Assembly: GCA_037501455.1 (NCBI GenBank)
Contig: CM074858.1
Location: 38,375,001-38,439,000 of the forward strand
Direction: 5' to 3'
Length of the DNA: 64,000 nucleotides
DNA from: Lantana camara
Lineage: Eukaryota; Streptophyta; Magnoliopsida; Lamiales; Verbenaceae
The translations under genes and the position numbers were made by a program. Shown piece by piece: positions 43,569 to 55,477 of this stretch (positions within the stretch are counted from its first letter, which is position 1; each line of letters starts with the position of its first letter). The notes under the pieces were generated by a model. The model worked only from the letters and a program-made list of their open reading frames with translations. It made no database searches and was not told where the DNA came from.

Positions 43569-46237
43569 TATAACGCCCCGGTTTCCGGATGAACAGGTAA
43601 GCACGCCACGTGTGCGTTTTGGGCGTAGGTTATATTTTATTTCTTTAATTTATAATATATTCTTACGTGGCATTCATATTTTTATAAAATTCAAGAAACA
43701 TTATTTATATCAATTATATGATTCCATATCATTCAAAATATTATTTCATGGCACGAAAAATATTTCTTGCATGAAAACCATTACCGAGAGTGTTTTAAAT
43801 TACCAAATTGCCCTAGCCAAATATTTTTCAAAACTCTAGGGACTTAATTGCATAATCTTTTAGGGGCATGATTGATCATTTCTCAAAACTTTATATACCT
43901 TATTGCATAACTTAGAGACTTCAAGGATCAATTGGCAAATTAGCATATTTCACACTTTTCAAAAATGGGATGTATCGGTATAAGGCTTCCTTAAGCTTCC
44001 TTGAACAATTTCATCAAAAATATTTCCCAACTCATTCACTCTCTCTCTCGGTATCAAGAAGCAAGGAGAAGGAAGAGATTTTTCATTTCAATCATCAAGA
44101 TTTCAAGAAGTGTTCCAAGGAATTAGGAGATCATCATCATCATCATCCACTTTCTTCATTTCTTTCATTTTCAAGGTTGGTTTGCATGGAATTGATGATT
44201 TTGATCACGTTTGAATAGGTTAGGGTTTGAGCTTGATGTGCTAGATGAATTAGGTGTTGTGCCAAGCATGATTCAATAATCATATCATGAATTATTGCAT
44301 GATTTCTAGCTTGAAATTCTTGGATATTTGGCAAAAATGATCAAGTTTGATCATGAGCTTGGAGCATGAATATATGATGATATTTCATGGTTTTAGGTGT
44401 CTAAGTGTTATATTATCATGTATTGAAGTTGTTTACATCATAATTCCAGAGATTATAGCATTTTGGGATCAAAAATGAAATTTTGTTGCTTTGTTGCTTC
44501 TTCCCCCGAGAGCATACTCTGTTTTGCTCCGTTTTCCCAGTTGCAGAACTGGGAACGACCGTTCCCAGCCTCAAGGCATTACGGGAACGGGCGTTCCCTT
44601 CTTTCAAACTGAAACCGCGCGGCCGACTATGGGAACGGCCGTTCCCATTTTGGCCTTGGAGCCGGAAGGGCCGTTCCCGGCTAGGCGCATTTTAAAAATG
44701 GAAAAACGTTGGCGCGCTTTGGGGTTGCATGGGAACGACCGTTCCCATTTTACAAAGGGAACCGGAACGGCCGTTCCCACCTGAATTGCAGTGTAAAATT
44801 CACTGCATAAAATTACGAAATTAGCCCCTCGATCCAACGACTTCTTTGACCCCGAATTGCTATAATATGTGCTAATATGATGTGAAACGAAAAGTTATCA
44901 TACCACATTGCATTTTCATGGTCGTCTCGACACATTTCCGCCGTTCGTCATATTTTGGTCATTTTAGGTCATGTCTCACGAATGTACATCGTATTTGCAC
45001 AGGTTACGAGGGCGTGGACGGGGAGCAAGCTCCTTAGAACGCTTATTTATTATATTTTGCAAGAAAGGTGAGGTTTTGTTTTGGTAAAACGAACCCTATA
45101 ACCCTTATGTGCTAGTTTTCGGCCAAAAACGTATTATACTTATAAATGATTTCAAACCATGAACATTTCCAAGCAAGAAAGTATTGGTTATCATGAATTC
45201 AAGCATGTTTGGCGAGTACATGATTGCACGTGGGCCCGAGGGTAATTCTTGAGCCAACCGGGAAAGCAAGGGCTGATGGGTAACTCCTGAATTATCCTCA
45301 CATTGTTGGGATCACCCCCGAAGCCACTAGGAGATTAGTGGTGGAAGGAGTTCCGTGTCTAGAGGGTCATGTCCTCTACACACACCATGTCGTGGATAGT
45401 CGAGCCTTGCAAACTCGCTATCACCCGGAGGAAGAAGGAGACTGGGGATTAATCCGGCATGTCGGGTTATCCTCGGGTTATTGCATGATTTCAAGCATGA
45501 ACTTGTTTATATGAGCACTAATTAAATTGCATGATCACGTATTTATCAAGCAAGCAAGCATGATCACGTATTGTTCACGATTGGGAGTTCGGTTGGAGAT
45601 TACCCTTGCTCGCCGGGGCCACATGTTCATGACATTGACAAGCATGATTAAAATAAATGTGTTATAATGATTGGTTGTAATCTCGGGCAAAGATTAACTT
45701 CTTGAATTACATATCTATTTTATGCTAAAGTCTTCACCCGAGGCTACAACTTGCATGTGACGTGTGTTATATATAATTATTGCCCCTCACTCAGTCTTCG
45801 GTAGACTGATACTTCACTTTTCAGGTACCTTTGAGCGTGGTCGTGCTAGGCGGGCGTTGTTCGAGTCTTTTGCATCTTCACGAGTCTAGCACCTTTCATG
45901 TATAATATTTTGAGACATTTCATGTTATGCTCGTTATTGTCACGTTTTGAACACTTACTGATGTATATTATCCAGATATGATAATGTATTGGTAGTTAAT
46001 GGGTACCTATATGTATCTATGTAATAAATATGGTACTATATATATGAATGACTTTATTGCTTCCGTTTTTCTATTCATGTTTGCTTTGATTATGTTGGGG
46101 AGAGTGTCCCGCCTAGCTCATCATTTTTATTGTCACCCGTTCGCTGTGGTCTTGGTTTATGTATGAACTGTCCATTTCATACGTGGATCGAGGCTATAGT
46201 GCGGGGGATGTGGCGCCTTGGGGTTTAGGGTGCTACA
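43569..46237 (+). repeat. Gypsy element 3' LTR (2669 bp)
   Basis: It begins TATAACGCCCCGG, a G-to-A change from the canonical TG of the 5' LTR, and ends GGGTGCTACA. It has the same internal features as the 5' LTR, including a dyad cluster (44550-44781). It is followed by the AAGAG duplication (46238-46242). Confidence 0.94.
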
Positions 46238-46242
46238 AAGAG

Positions 46243-46445
46243 AACCAAGATCTCACCAACGGACCAAGCACATTATGAGGAAGTATCACCTAATCCGTGA
46301 TATTATCAAAAGAGGAGATGTGCAAATTGAGAGGGTCACATCAGCATAGAACGTGGCAGATCCACTTACTAAACCCCTTAGTCGAGAAGCTTTCCAAGGT
46401 CATCTTCAGAAGATGGGACTTAGAGTAGCTTTAGAATGGCTTTGA
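46243..46445 (+). pseudogene. Copia-1 gag-pol polyprotein, part 2 (end of RNase H, with a second nonsense codon)
   Basis: After the AAGAG duplication the copia-1 frame resumes in phase with RTKHIMRKYHLIRD and ADPLTKPLS, the conserved end of copia RNase H. An in-frame TAG lies at 46347-46349, and the normal stop TGA at 46443-46445 is followed by the polypurine tract. The piece proves that the gypsy element inserted inside the copia coding sequence without loss of bases other than the duplication. Confidence 0.92.
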
Positions 46446-46450
46446 CGGGC

Positions 46451-46461
46451 AAGTGGGAGAT
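46451..46461 (+). other. Polypurine tract of copia-1
   Basis: AAGTGGGAGAT lies directly before the 3' LTR, the typical copia form. Confidence 0.85.
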
Positions 46462-48404
46462 TGTTAGGAATAGTGCCCTAGAAAGCCGATTGTATATCCG
46501 CTTTGTGCTTTTCCTTATTGTAATCACAGACAATCTTTGAATAAAATAACGAATTGAGGCAACACTTCTTTATATGCTCTTGTTTGGTATGCGTTTACTT
46601 TAGCTGTGCATGTATGAGAACTCCCCTAATCCTGATGACTTTAGGACTCTACCATTTAGGTGAAATGGTTCATGAAACGAGCCCTATATCACATAAGTCA
46701 TGATTAGTAAAATACTCCAAGCCGATGAGTCCTACAGACAGTGGGAGTGTCAACCTGACTCCTCTAAGGCTTGCTTGTGGGATCACGCCCTTAATAAGGA
46801 CCACCTTGTTTCATGGAGGTGCAAAGTGTATAGTTGATACGTGCGTGATACATGAGGGTGCTTACTTTAATAAGTAAGTACACTGAGGTACCCCGTGTGA
46901 GAACATTCCTAAATGGGAAGGGAAGTTTCTATTTCAGGAAATGGAAACTTCCAGATTAGGAAATATCTCACGAGTCATTGATGTGATTAATTGATCCTTA
47001 GACTTGAGGTTCCTTGTCACTTTATGAGTTAACTCTGTAGTCTTAGGTATAAGCTTTAAAGGGTGTCGCCTTAGACAACTGATTCAAGGCTTATGCTGGG
47101 GCTGCACAAGTGACTCATGAAAGTGAATGAGAATCAAGAAAGGACCTACACTTGCATTTGCAAGGTGATCTCTTATTGTGTAAGTCATTCATATGCCATA
47201 TGGAGTCCTTGGCCAAGGCAGTAGATCAAGACATCAAGAAAAGGGTTTCTTGGATTGAGATCAAATGGATATGAAATGCACTTAGCTTTAAGACCGGATT
47301 ATTAGGGTTCTGATTATTCCCTTGCCCTAGATCTTGGTTGAGAGATAGTAAGTAGGAGGATTGTATCTCACATGAATCAATGACTTAAAGGTTCTGTCGA
47401 ATCTGAACATTCCAATTCAGCTAGGGGTTAAACACCTGTTGCTAGACTATGGTCGTTTAATCTGTGGACTGATTAATTAATTAGTGAATTAATTAATTGG
47501 GGTCACTGCTAACTGAATTGAGAACCTAGAGGGTCACACACAACAACTTGGTTACATGAGTTGAGGCTTGAAAATGATTAAACGAGTTAATCGGGCCAAG
47601 AGGGTTCCACACGTGTGAAATCACACGTGTGGCTCACGTGAGTGACATGTGTCACTATGACACGTGTCACACACGTGTGTATATATATATTATATATATA
47701 TATATTAAATAATTAATTATTTAATAGACTTTGGTTTAATTTTGAATTCAAAAGAAAGTCTAATTTTGGAGAAAATAATCTAGTTAATTAATTATGAATT
47801 AATTAATTAGATAAAAATAAGTTATTTATTTTATAATAAATAAAGTATAAAATTATCCAAAAATAGTTTGGATATTTTTAGCTCTCTTAAAAGTTGACTA
47901 GAATTAGAATTCAAAGTCAAAGTTGGAAAATACTTGATGATCAAGTAATAGGAGAGAGGGACCAAAATCCTAGCCCATAAAGGACTAGGAATTTCGGCAC
48001 CCCCCTCACTATAAATAAGAGAGCTCGAGCTCCTTATGGAGCTAATTGACAATTCTTTTGGTTCATGTGTTGAACACCTTCCTTTCTCCAAGATTAAATT
48101 AAACCCTAGGTTAAGCCTAAACACTAACTAGAGAACTAGCATCCTTATTAGTTAGATTGTGATCAAGTTGGTGGACTTTCTCTAGAGACTTCAAGTTAGA
48201 AGTTTGAAGATTCGAGCTTTACCAAGGAGAGGGGATCAAGCCGCGAGAAGAGCGTTCTTGGGTGGCTTGAAACGCTTCAAGAAAGAATAAAAGAAAAGTA
48301 AGTTTTCTATCTTTACGAATTTGGTTACACGATTGTGAGTTCTAGGTCCTTTTGTTGGGAAAATTTTTTAAATTCCGCTGCTTTCTGATTCGTGTTTTCC
48401 AACA
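46462..48404 (+). repeat. Copia-1 3' LTR (1943 bp)
   Basis: It starts TGTTAGGAATAG and ends TTCCAACA, followed by GTAAT (48405-48409). It has the same features as the 5' LTR with about 20 differences by eye, most notably in the TA repeat near 47690 and a few bases near 47290. Confidence 0.93.
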
Positions 48405-48409
48405 GTAAT

Positions 48410-48966
48410 CTCGGGCGAGTTCTTGATATTCTTGCTCTTATATTATTGTTATTAGTATTTTGGTTTCAAAACCTTTCCCGAGGTTATAACTTGCATGTTA
48501 TCTGAGCAAATATATATCTATGCCCCTCACTCAGTCTTCCATAGACTGACGCCTCCACCTTTCAGGTTCTTGCAGGTGCACGCTAGGTGGGAGTCGAGTC
48601 GTGTCAAGTTCAGTCCATGTAGTCGAGTCAATCACGGTGCATATTGCTTATTATCGCTTTAGAATTGTTATTATAGTTACTTGTTATTTATATTCGGAGA
48701 TGATAATGTATTGATAGGTAAAGCTAGAACACATTTGACTTGGTAAATGAGAAATGTCGTGACATGTTTAATAATTATATTTGGTAGTGAACAGTTTGTG
48801 CTTCCGCTTTCACTCGTTGCATATATACAGTAATCCCGCCTAGCTTGTCGTTTATTGCATTATCACCCGTTCGCTATAGGTTGGTTCATGTACGGATTGC
48901 CCGTTTCGTATGTGGATTGACCTATAGTGCGGGGGTGTGGCACCTCCACGTGTAGGGGGTGCTACA
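48410..48966 (+). mobile_element. B-family LTR2, second part
   Basis: It resumes LTR2 after copia-1 and matches 24763-25318 of LTR1 closely, ending GGGGGTGCTACA at 48966. A primer site follows. Confidence 0.9.
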
Positions 48967-48973
48967 TCTAAGG

Positions 48974-48985
48974 TGGTATCAGAGC
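48974..48985 (+). other. Primer-binding site of B copy 2
   Basis: TGGTATCAGAGC lies seven bases after LTR2. Confidence 0.9.
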
Positions 48986-49432
48986 CCGGTTGCAAAACCG
49001 AGGTTCTCGTGTCGTGTCATGTCGAGTCTAGGTCATACGGCGTAGGAAGTATTTGGTAACTTGGGTATTGCATTCATTCCTGTCATTAATTGCTCATTAC
49101 TTGAACTTATGTGCCGTGAAATTTATGTAAATAACGTGTCTACGTGAATCTTGTGAAATTAATTGTTATATTTGGCGTTCGGAATTGTTTCTAAATGTGA
49201 CACGTGCGTTGACATCTTAACCGGCATGCACAATTTTGTGATTCTTGTTAGTAAATATTCACTCCGGACTTCATGGCCAAGGAACTAATTTAAGGAATCA
49301 AGTGTCAACCAAACTACTACAACGAAGAATTTCAATCCACGGCGAACGGTACACTTGAACATGCATATCACGTGCACCATGTATTTCATTATTGTTACCT
49401 TTAATCTCTTGTTAGTTGGTTTATTTTATTAG

Positions 49433-49512
49433 TCAAGAGACGGGGTTCTCTTGATACTTGTGCTAGAGACGGGGTTCTCTCATCGTTCGTTAGAGAGACG
49501 GGGCACTCTTAT
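49433..49512 (+). repeat. Hairpin array of B internal region 2
   Basis: The perfect unit TCAAGAGA/TCTCTTGA with loop CGGGGT (49433-49454) is followed by two shorter units, as in copy 1. Confidence 0.85.
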
Positions 49513-49711
49513 TCCTATGTGACAACTTGTTCTAGTGAAAGGTTAGATTTCCTCACCAATGTTTAGAATCCCGGAAAGTTGAGGGTCGTGATTTAACGGC
49601 ATTGCAAGGAATCTCGTGGATTGAAGACCTCTTTCGAACTAATCCCTGACGGGGACTATCCAACCCGCGTGGGATGAACACAAAAGGGTGAATCCGAGGA
49701 CGGATTCTCTT

Positions 49712-49724
49712 AAGGGGGAGAGAG
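49712..49724 (+). other. Polypurine tract of B copy 2
   Basis: AAGGGGGAGAGAG ends one base before LTR3. Confidence 0.88.
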
Positions 49725-49725
49725 T

Positions 49726-51780
49726 TGTAACGCCCCGAATTTCAGACAGTCAGGTACACTCGACACGTGTGAGTTTCGAGCGTTAGGATTTTATTTTATT
49801 ATTTTCGTTTATTTAATTTATACGTGTTATATTAATTCTTATAAATTGTGTTCAACATGATTACGTGAAAATTATATGAAATTCATTTCTTTTTGGAGAA
49901 TTGTTGTACGAATGGAATTTAATTGCTACATGAATCAATTGTCCAATTTGTATTAATTGCATAATTGTCCTTAATTGCTCATTTCCTTTTATTTAAGGAC
50001 TAGATTGCATGAAAACCTTTGAGGACTAAATTGATCATTTTCCAAACTTGACATCCTTAATTGCATAACTTATATTATTTGGAGGATGTGATCATAAATA
50101 TTACATATTTTCCCCAAACATATCGTTATATGCATTTCTTCCACATTCTTCATTTCATTTTCATCAAGAATCATCATCTCTCTTTGCTCACCTTTACCGA
50201 GCCAAAACCATGGAGAATGGGAGGAGGAAATCATCACCTTCAAGCTAGAATTTGTTAGGAAATCCATGATTCAAGCTCAAGCATCCATACTTCATCTTCT
50301 CTTTTCATTCCAAGGTATATATAAGCTTATATGTGAATTCTTGATAATAATTCTTGAAGCTAGGGTTTGAGATTAAATGGAATATTATGTGCTTCAATTG
50401 TTAGAAGCATGATCCTAAGCTTTAGTCTTGAATTTCATGTATGAATCTTGAAGATTATGGAATTATATGGTAATTGGATATTTGAGCTTGAAGTGAGAAT
50501 TGTGATGTTCAAGGCATCAATTATGTGTTTATATTGAGTGTTATTGCCTCTCAAGCATGTATGTATACTTCTCTTCTTGAATTATAGCATAAGAGATTGA
50601 ATTATGAGTGTTTGTGGAGATTTGGGTTCAATTCGTGCCTCCCCTGTTCTTCATCCTTTGTTTCTGCATCTTCTGCGTAACGGGAACGGCCCTTCCCGTT
50701 CCCTTTGTAATTGGGGAACGGTCGTTCCCATTGATTTGAATAATGTGCTTGGCGGCGAGGACGGGAACGACCGTTCCCATTTTGGCTTGCAAGCCGGAAC
50801 TGCCGTTCCCATCTTCGGGGAGCCCGAGAGGCGGGAACGGCCATTCCCACTTTGAACTGAAACTTGGAACGGCCGTTCCGAGCCCTCTGGAAGTGCAGAA
50901 AGTTTCTGCATAAAATTACATTTTGAGCCCCTCGATCCAATGGCTTATTTGACCCCAAATTGTTACTATATGAATGATTACATGCCAAAACGTGATAATT
51001 GCATGCTATATTTTTTATTGCACGATGTCTCGTACTTGATCAAGCCGTGCGTCGTACTTGGTACCATTGTCGAGTTTGGTCTCACGAATGCATGTATGTT
51101 TCCATTTCTTGTCCAGTTAGTCTCCGGGGAGGAGATTGTCAAGCATGAGTACGTTCACGCATTCACGAGTCATGTGTCGCCTGTCAAGGGAGGTTTAATT
51201 GCTAGCTACTGAGAACCTGTATAACCTTATGTGACTTTTGGGCCAAAAGATATAAATATATAATGATAATTGTTTCTAAACTATCAAGTCGTGTTCTTTA
51301 AAAGTAAACCGTGTTCCTTGAAAGCAAGTAGTGTATCGTGTTACAATCAAGTCGTGTATCGTGTTACAAGCAAGACATGTATCGTGTTATCGTGTTAGGT
51401 GAATTATCGTGTATTGTGTATCGTGTATTATGGGCCTGAGGGTGAGTGTTTGAGCCAACCGGGAAAGCATAGGGCTAACGGGTAACTCACACACCTCTCT
51501 CAAACCGTAGGAATGCCCCTTGAATCCACCAGGAGGTTTGGCGGAGGAAGGAGTCCCGTACGTGGGAGTCATGTTCCCGACGTGCAACGTGATATCGTGG
51601 GTGGTTTGGGCCTTACAAACCCACCACCATTGGAGAAAGGAGAATTTCGTGTTATTGATCGTGTGCACTATAATGACATGCGTGATAACTTAATTAAATG
51701 AAATGGAAACCCTTGTTCACTGTCGAGGTTGGTTGGAGATCGTGGACGCCCCTCGCCAGGGCCACTGATTGTTATAATAA
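49726..51780 (+). mobile_element. B-family LTR3 (3' truncated)
   Basis: It matches LTR2 from its first base to about 28177 and contains the dyad cluster (50678-50881). The second donor-like site appears damaged (AAGGGAGG at about 51187). It is cut at about 51780, where a filler sequence joins it to element H. The missing 3' part includes the shared terminal module. Confidence 0.87.
50678..50881. repeat. GC-rich dyad cluster (B LTR3)
   Basis: Six GGGAACGNCCGTTCCC-type units lie at the same offset as in LTR1 and LTR2. Confidence 0.87.
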
Positions 51781-51819
51781 ATTCATGTATTCATGTATTC
51801 ACTGTCGAGGTTGGTTGGA
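51781..51819. other. Templated filler at rearrangement junction
   Basis: Between truncated B LTR3 and truncated H LTR are two copies of ATTCATGT and then a 22-bp copy (51798-51819) of the sequence at 51716-51737, only 82 bp upstream. Such filler is typical of error-prone end joining. Confidence 0.8.
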
Positions 51820-52032
51820 CAATTAATTCATATAACAATTAAATTCCATTCATACAGTAATTCTCAATTTGAAATGAATATCATATAATTTCCACGTATT
51901 CATGTTGGAACACAATTTATAAAATTAATATAACATGTATAATTGAATAAATAAAATAATAAAATAAAATCCTAACGCTCGAAACTCACACGTGTCGAGC
52001 GTACCTGACTGTCTGAAAATCGGGGCATTACA
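51820..52032 (-). mobile_element. Element H, 3' LTR fragment (reverse)
   Basis: It matches the last 213 or so bases on the plus strand of the H LTR at 58030-60718. The LTR start reads TGTAATGCCCCG on the minus strand at 52032. The rest of this LTR is deleted. Confidence 0.82.
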
Positions 52033-52535
52033 ATTCTCTCCCCCTTAAGAGAATCCGTCCTCGGATTCCATGTCCTGAATTCCTGGAATTTAATTGGCTC
52101 TTACGTGTTCATCCCACGTGGGTTAGCTACTCCCCGTCAGGGATTAGTTCGAAAGAGATCTTCAATCCACAAGGTCCGCCAAGATGTGAAATCACGACCC
52201 TCAACTTTCCGGAGCCTAAACACTTGTAAGAAAATCTAATCTTCCACTAATACAGGTTGACAAATAGTTGAAATAATGAGAGTACCCCGTCTCTCAAGCA
52301 ATTAACGAGAGAACCCGGTCTCTTGACAACCCCGAGAGAGTCCCCGTCTCTCACGCACATAAAATAAATTCAAGCAAGCCCTTAGATAAACATTTACAAT
52401 TAACACATAAGGAACAGGTAGCAACATTAATTATACAATTTATCATTCACATAAAACAATTAATAATAATAAACAAGAAATCTTATATGCGAATAATAAA
52501 ATAAGGATAACAGATAATAATAAAATAAAAGTAAG
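52033..52535 (-). mobile_element. Element H internal region, 3' part
   Basis: It begins with a polypurine tract in reverse (TCTCTCCCCCTTAA, about 52035-52048) and holds a hairpin array (52277-52353). It has no coding similarity and is interrupted by solo LTR G at 52536. Confidence 0.78.
52277..52353 (-). repeat. Hairpin array of H internal region
   Basis: Three units are of the TGAGAG/CTCTCA and GAGAGA/TCTCTC type with CCCC-containing loops. They are placed about 240 bp from the polypurine tract, as in B. Confidence 0.8.
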
Positions 52536-55472
52536 TGTAACGCCCCGCGTTTTCACACGTGCAGGTAAGAGTTACGTGCGCATTTACATTTAATTATATG
52601 ATTTTATATCTTGATTACTAATCGAATTCGTTCCTAATTTGATTTAATTGTTTAAATTTTATATGAATTCCAATGTGTGGTATGAATATATGAATGAAAT
52701 TGCGAGAATGTGAATTTCATGAATTCGGTGTTAATTGAATGGAATTATATGTTTCGTGTAATCTGTGGGCTTGATTGTAACTTATTTGAATATTTTGGAA
52801 TCAATTGGAAATAGAGTTTGGGCTTGATTGCCACTTTTTGAAACTTTAGGGACCTAATTGAATATTAGGCAACCCCGAACGGTTTTCGCGATATCTTGAG
52901 CTCCGGACCTCGAAATCGAGATCCGTAACCGGTGTTGAACTTGTTTCGACGTTACCTATCCATTAAAATTGACCTTGTACTTTTTTGATACCGTTTGAAC
53001 CTTCGACAACGAACTTTTCCTCAACCTCGACCTTATAACTTGTTGAACCGTTTACTAATCGAACTGGACTTGAACCGACCCGTATTCTACCCATTTTATC
53101 ACTAAATATCAGCATTTTCCCCCTCCTTTCTCCCACTTTTCATCGATCATCATCATCTCAAGAGGCCAAGGAAGAAGCTCCAAGAAACCCTCCCTTTTTG
53201 ATCATCCAAACCCTAAGCTCAAGATCAACTTTCATCCAATCTTCTTCCAAGGTAAGGTATGGATTGTTTTTCCCTCATTCTCCTCTCCATTTTCTTCCGA
53301 TTATATCTTGGTACAAGTTGGAGAATCATGTGTTATGACAAAAGTTTGAAAATGAATCAAATGGTATGAATTCTTGGTTCCATGTCTTTCCTTGGTTTTA
53401 AGTGATAGTTGATGCATGGAATGTGTTGCTTGTAACTTCCTCATCATTTCTATATCTTTAAATCTCATGTTGGATATGTATTACATGATGTGCCATTGTT
53501 GAAGCTTGAAGCTTCCATGAATGAAAGCTTGAATTTGGGTGATCATTTGCCAATTTTATGCATGAATTCTTGTGTATATGAATGAGTTATATGATTTGCA
53601 TGATTTTTATGACTTGAATACATGTCTAAGTGTGTATAAGAGCTTCCTTAGAGCTGCCCCTGCTTTTTCAAGCTTTTCCCTCTGCTCTGTTTTTCTTTGC
53701 AAAATTATGAGCTGACACGGCCGTGTCAGCTTTGAACTGAAAATGGACACGACCGTGTTGGGCTCTCGACTTCGAATTTTTTCTGAATTTAACCTCGGAC
53801 ACGGCCGTGTCCAAATGCTTTGAAAACTCAACACGGCCGTGTCAAGCCCTCGACTTTGATTTTTTTTTGGATTTTAAACCTCGGACACGGCCGTGTTGAG
53901 TTTTCCTTTGAAAACTCAACACGGCCGTGTCATTTGAAATGACAGCTTTGGGGAACCTCTTTTCTTGCTTATATCTCGTTTATGGCTCGTGTTGGTGGAT
54001 TATATGTAACGTGGTTATATTCAAGCTATGTCTTATGATGGATATATGATATTGATAACCTTATGAATGCAAGTATGAAAGTATGAAAGATATGAACGGG
54101 AATGAATACGGTTTTACCGTATATTGAACGAAGTTTGGTGAATTATGTGTTTAATTGAATTCTATGGTATTCATGAGCATATTTGGACATGTTTTATGTT
54201 TCAAGCATTCTATAGCATGTCATTTCTTCACCGAGCGTCAAATGTGGTCATATTGAGTCTCACACTACCTTTGTCACACAGATCTTGATCCAGTGGGTGA
54301 CGAGGTCGGGCAGTGAGAGCGTTGTCGGGTTCTTTTGTCTACCAGGTGGGTTTTTCTTCTATTAGTTACAATATGACCCCGAACACCTAATGTGCAAGAT
54401 TTTGTCCAAAACCCTATATATGTATATATCGAGTTTTAACGAACAAATGTTTTCGAACGAAAGCCTTTATGATGTTATCCTACCAAAATGTTTTGGCGAG
54501 AAATGAATGATCACAATGAATGGGGGCCCGGGACTTAGCGTAGTGGTGAACCGGGGAAGCTTGGGCTGACGGGAATCCATTTATACTAGTTCTAACAATT
54601 TCGGCAACCTGGATTTCACTAGGAGATTAGTGACTGAAAGGGGACCCGCGCTTTTGGGGATTCATGTACCCCTCTAGCATTAATGAATGAGGGTTCGGGC
54701 CTTGCAAACCCGTTCCCTACCCGGAGGAAGAAGGTGGTAGATGAACGATTGAATGAATGATCAAATGTATGTGCACGAAAGAATGTAATGTATGAATGAA
54801 TGAATAATGGACTACACGAGGTGATGGTTGGAGATAATGCACGCCCCCTCGCCGGGCCACTAATGACCTAATGAATGAAATGAATTGTTATAATCTTATT
54901 CGTTGTATTTTATTTCCCACTTGGGAAAAATGCTTCTAAACCTCGAATAAGGATTATAACTTGCATATATGTGTTTCAATTCCGCGATATATTGATATTA
55001 TGCCTATCTTTTTTTTACCCACCAGTCTGTCTAAGACTGAACCCGGAGCTGTTTCAGTTGTTTTTGCAGGAAGGGATGCTAGGCGGGATACAAGTCTGAG
55101 AGAGAGTCTTGCATAGTGTCTAGCCTTTCTTACTTTACACTCATACGTTTACTTTATGATCACTTTTTGGATTTTGATTATGATTGCGAGCGTACATGTA
55201 TATGGTACCTTTATGTATTTTATTCAGACTTGAATGTTGGTACCTAGAGCATCTAGCTCAGTATATAGTATATGAATGATTGCTTCCGCCTTTCTGTTAC
55301 TCTGATTGTTGTTGTGGTTGTTGTTGGGGTTTAAGTTATAGGTTAGTCCCGCCTGGCTTAGCGAGTGTGTATGTCTCCGTTCGCTATGATTTGGCTCGTG
55401 TGTGGAAATCCATTTCATATACGGGTCGGGTCATGGTGCGGGGGTTGTGACGTCTCGCGCTCGGGCGTTACA
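52536..55472 (+). mobile_element. Solo LTR G (complete)
   Basis: It starts TGTAACGCCC and ends GGGCGTTACA, perfect 10-bp terminal inverted repeats, and is 2937 bp long. The flanks GTAAG (52531-52535) and GTATG (55473-55477) are a target duplication with one mismatch. A consensus donor-like CCAAG|GTAAGG (about 53252), a dyad cluster of ACACGGCCGTGT type (53714-53936), an acceptor-like TCACACAG (54283), a donor-like CCAG|GTGGG (54346) and the shared 3' module (GCTAGGCGGGA, 55079) are seen. No internal region is present. Confidence 0.87.
53714..53936. repeat. GC-rich dyad cluster, GACACGGCCGTGTC type (G LTR)
   Basis: Six units have the core ACACGGCCGTGT or one base off it, at about 53715, 53744, 53796, 53829, 53883 and 53919. 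Confidence 0.92.
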
Positions 55473-55477
55473 GTATG

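Larger units (their letters stand above)
36122..46237 (+). mobile_element. Ty3/gypsy chromovirus-type element (Tekay/Del-like), complete with LTRs
   Basis: The element is 10,116 bp with two 2669-bp LTRs, a perfect AAGAG duplication, an initiator-Met primer site, gag-pol and a polypurine tract. The order protease-reverse transcriptase-RNase H-integrase and a C-terminal chromodomain-like region place it among the chromoviruses. The Tekay/Del assignment rests on remembered motif resemblance and LTR length. The LTRs differ at about 15 positions plus two compensating 1-bp indels by eye (about 0.6%). The coding region is broken by frameshifts. Confidence 0.93.
28214..48404 (+). mobile_element. Copia-1: complete Ty1/copia element, split by a gypsy insertion
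   Basis: LTRs 28214-30158 (1945 bp) and 46462-48404 (1943 bp) start TGTTAGG and end CCAACA, and a perfect GTAAT duplication flanks the element. Between them are a primer site, a 2.25-kb leader, a gag-pol reading frame and a polypurine tract, in copia order (protease, integrase, reverse transcriptase, RNase H). A 10.1-kb gypsy element sits in the RNase H region. LTR length and the first bases recall the Angela/BARE group, but the lineage is not decided here. The LTRs differ at about 20 positions by eye (about 1%). Confidence 0.92.
48967..49725 (+). mobile_element. B internal region 2 (non-autonomous, 759 bp)
   Basis: It is a sister copy of 25319-26124, lacking the 47-bp hairpin segment. It has an intact primer site (48974-48985), a hairpin array (49433-49512) and a polypurine tract (49712-49724). 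No coding sequence is recognised. Confidence 0.87.

Noticed and set aside
51716..51819. The 22-bp direct repeat considered as a target site duplication
   Set aside because: It is too long for LTR elements and both copies lie on the same side of the junction; templated filler explains it better.
53714..53936. Regularly spaced palindromes considered as a CRISPR-like array
   Set aside because: The spacers are similar to each other and unequal in length, the units are perfect short palindromes inside an LTR, and the DNA is plant nuclear.
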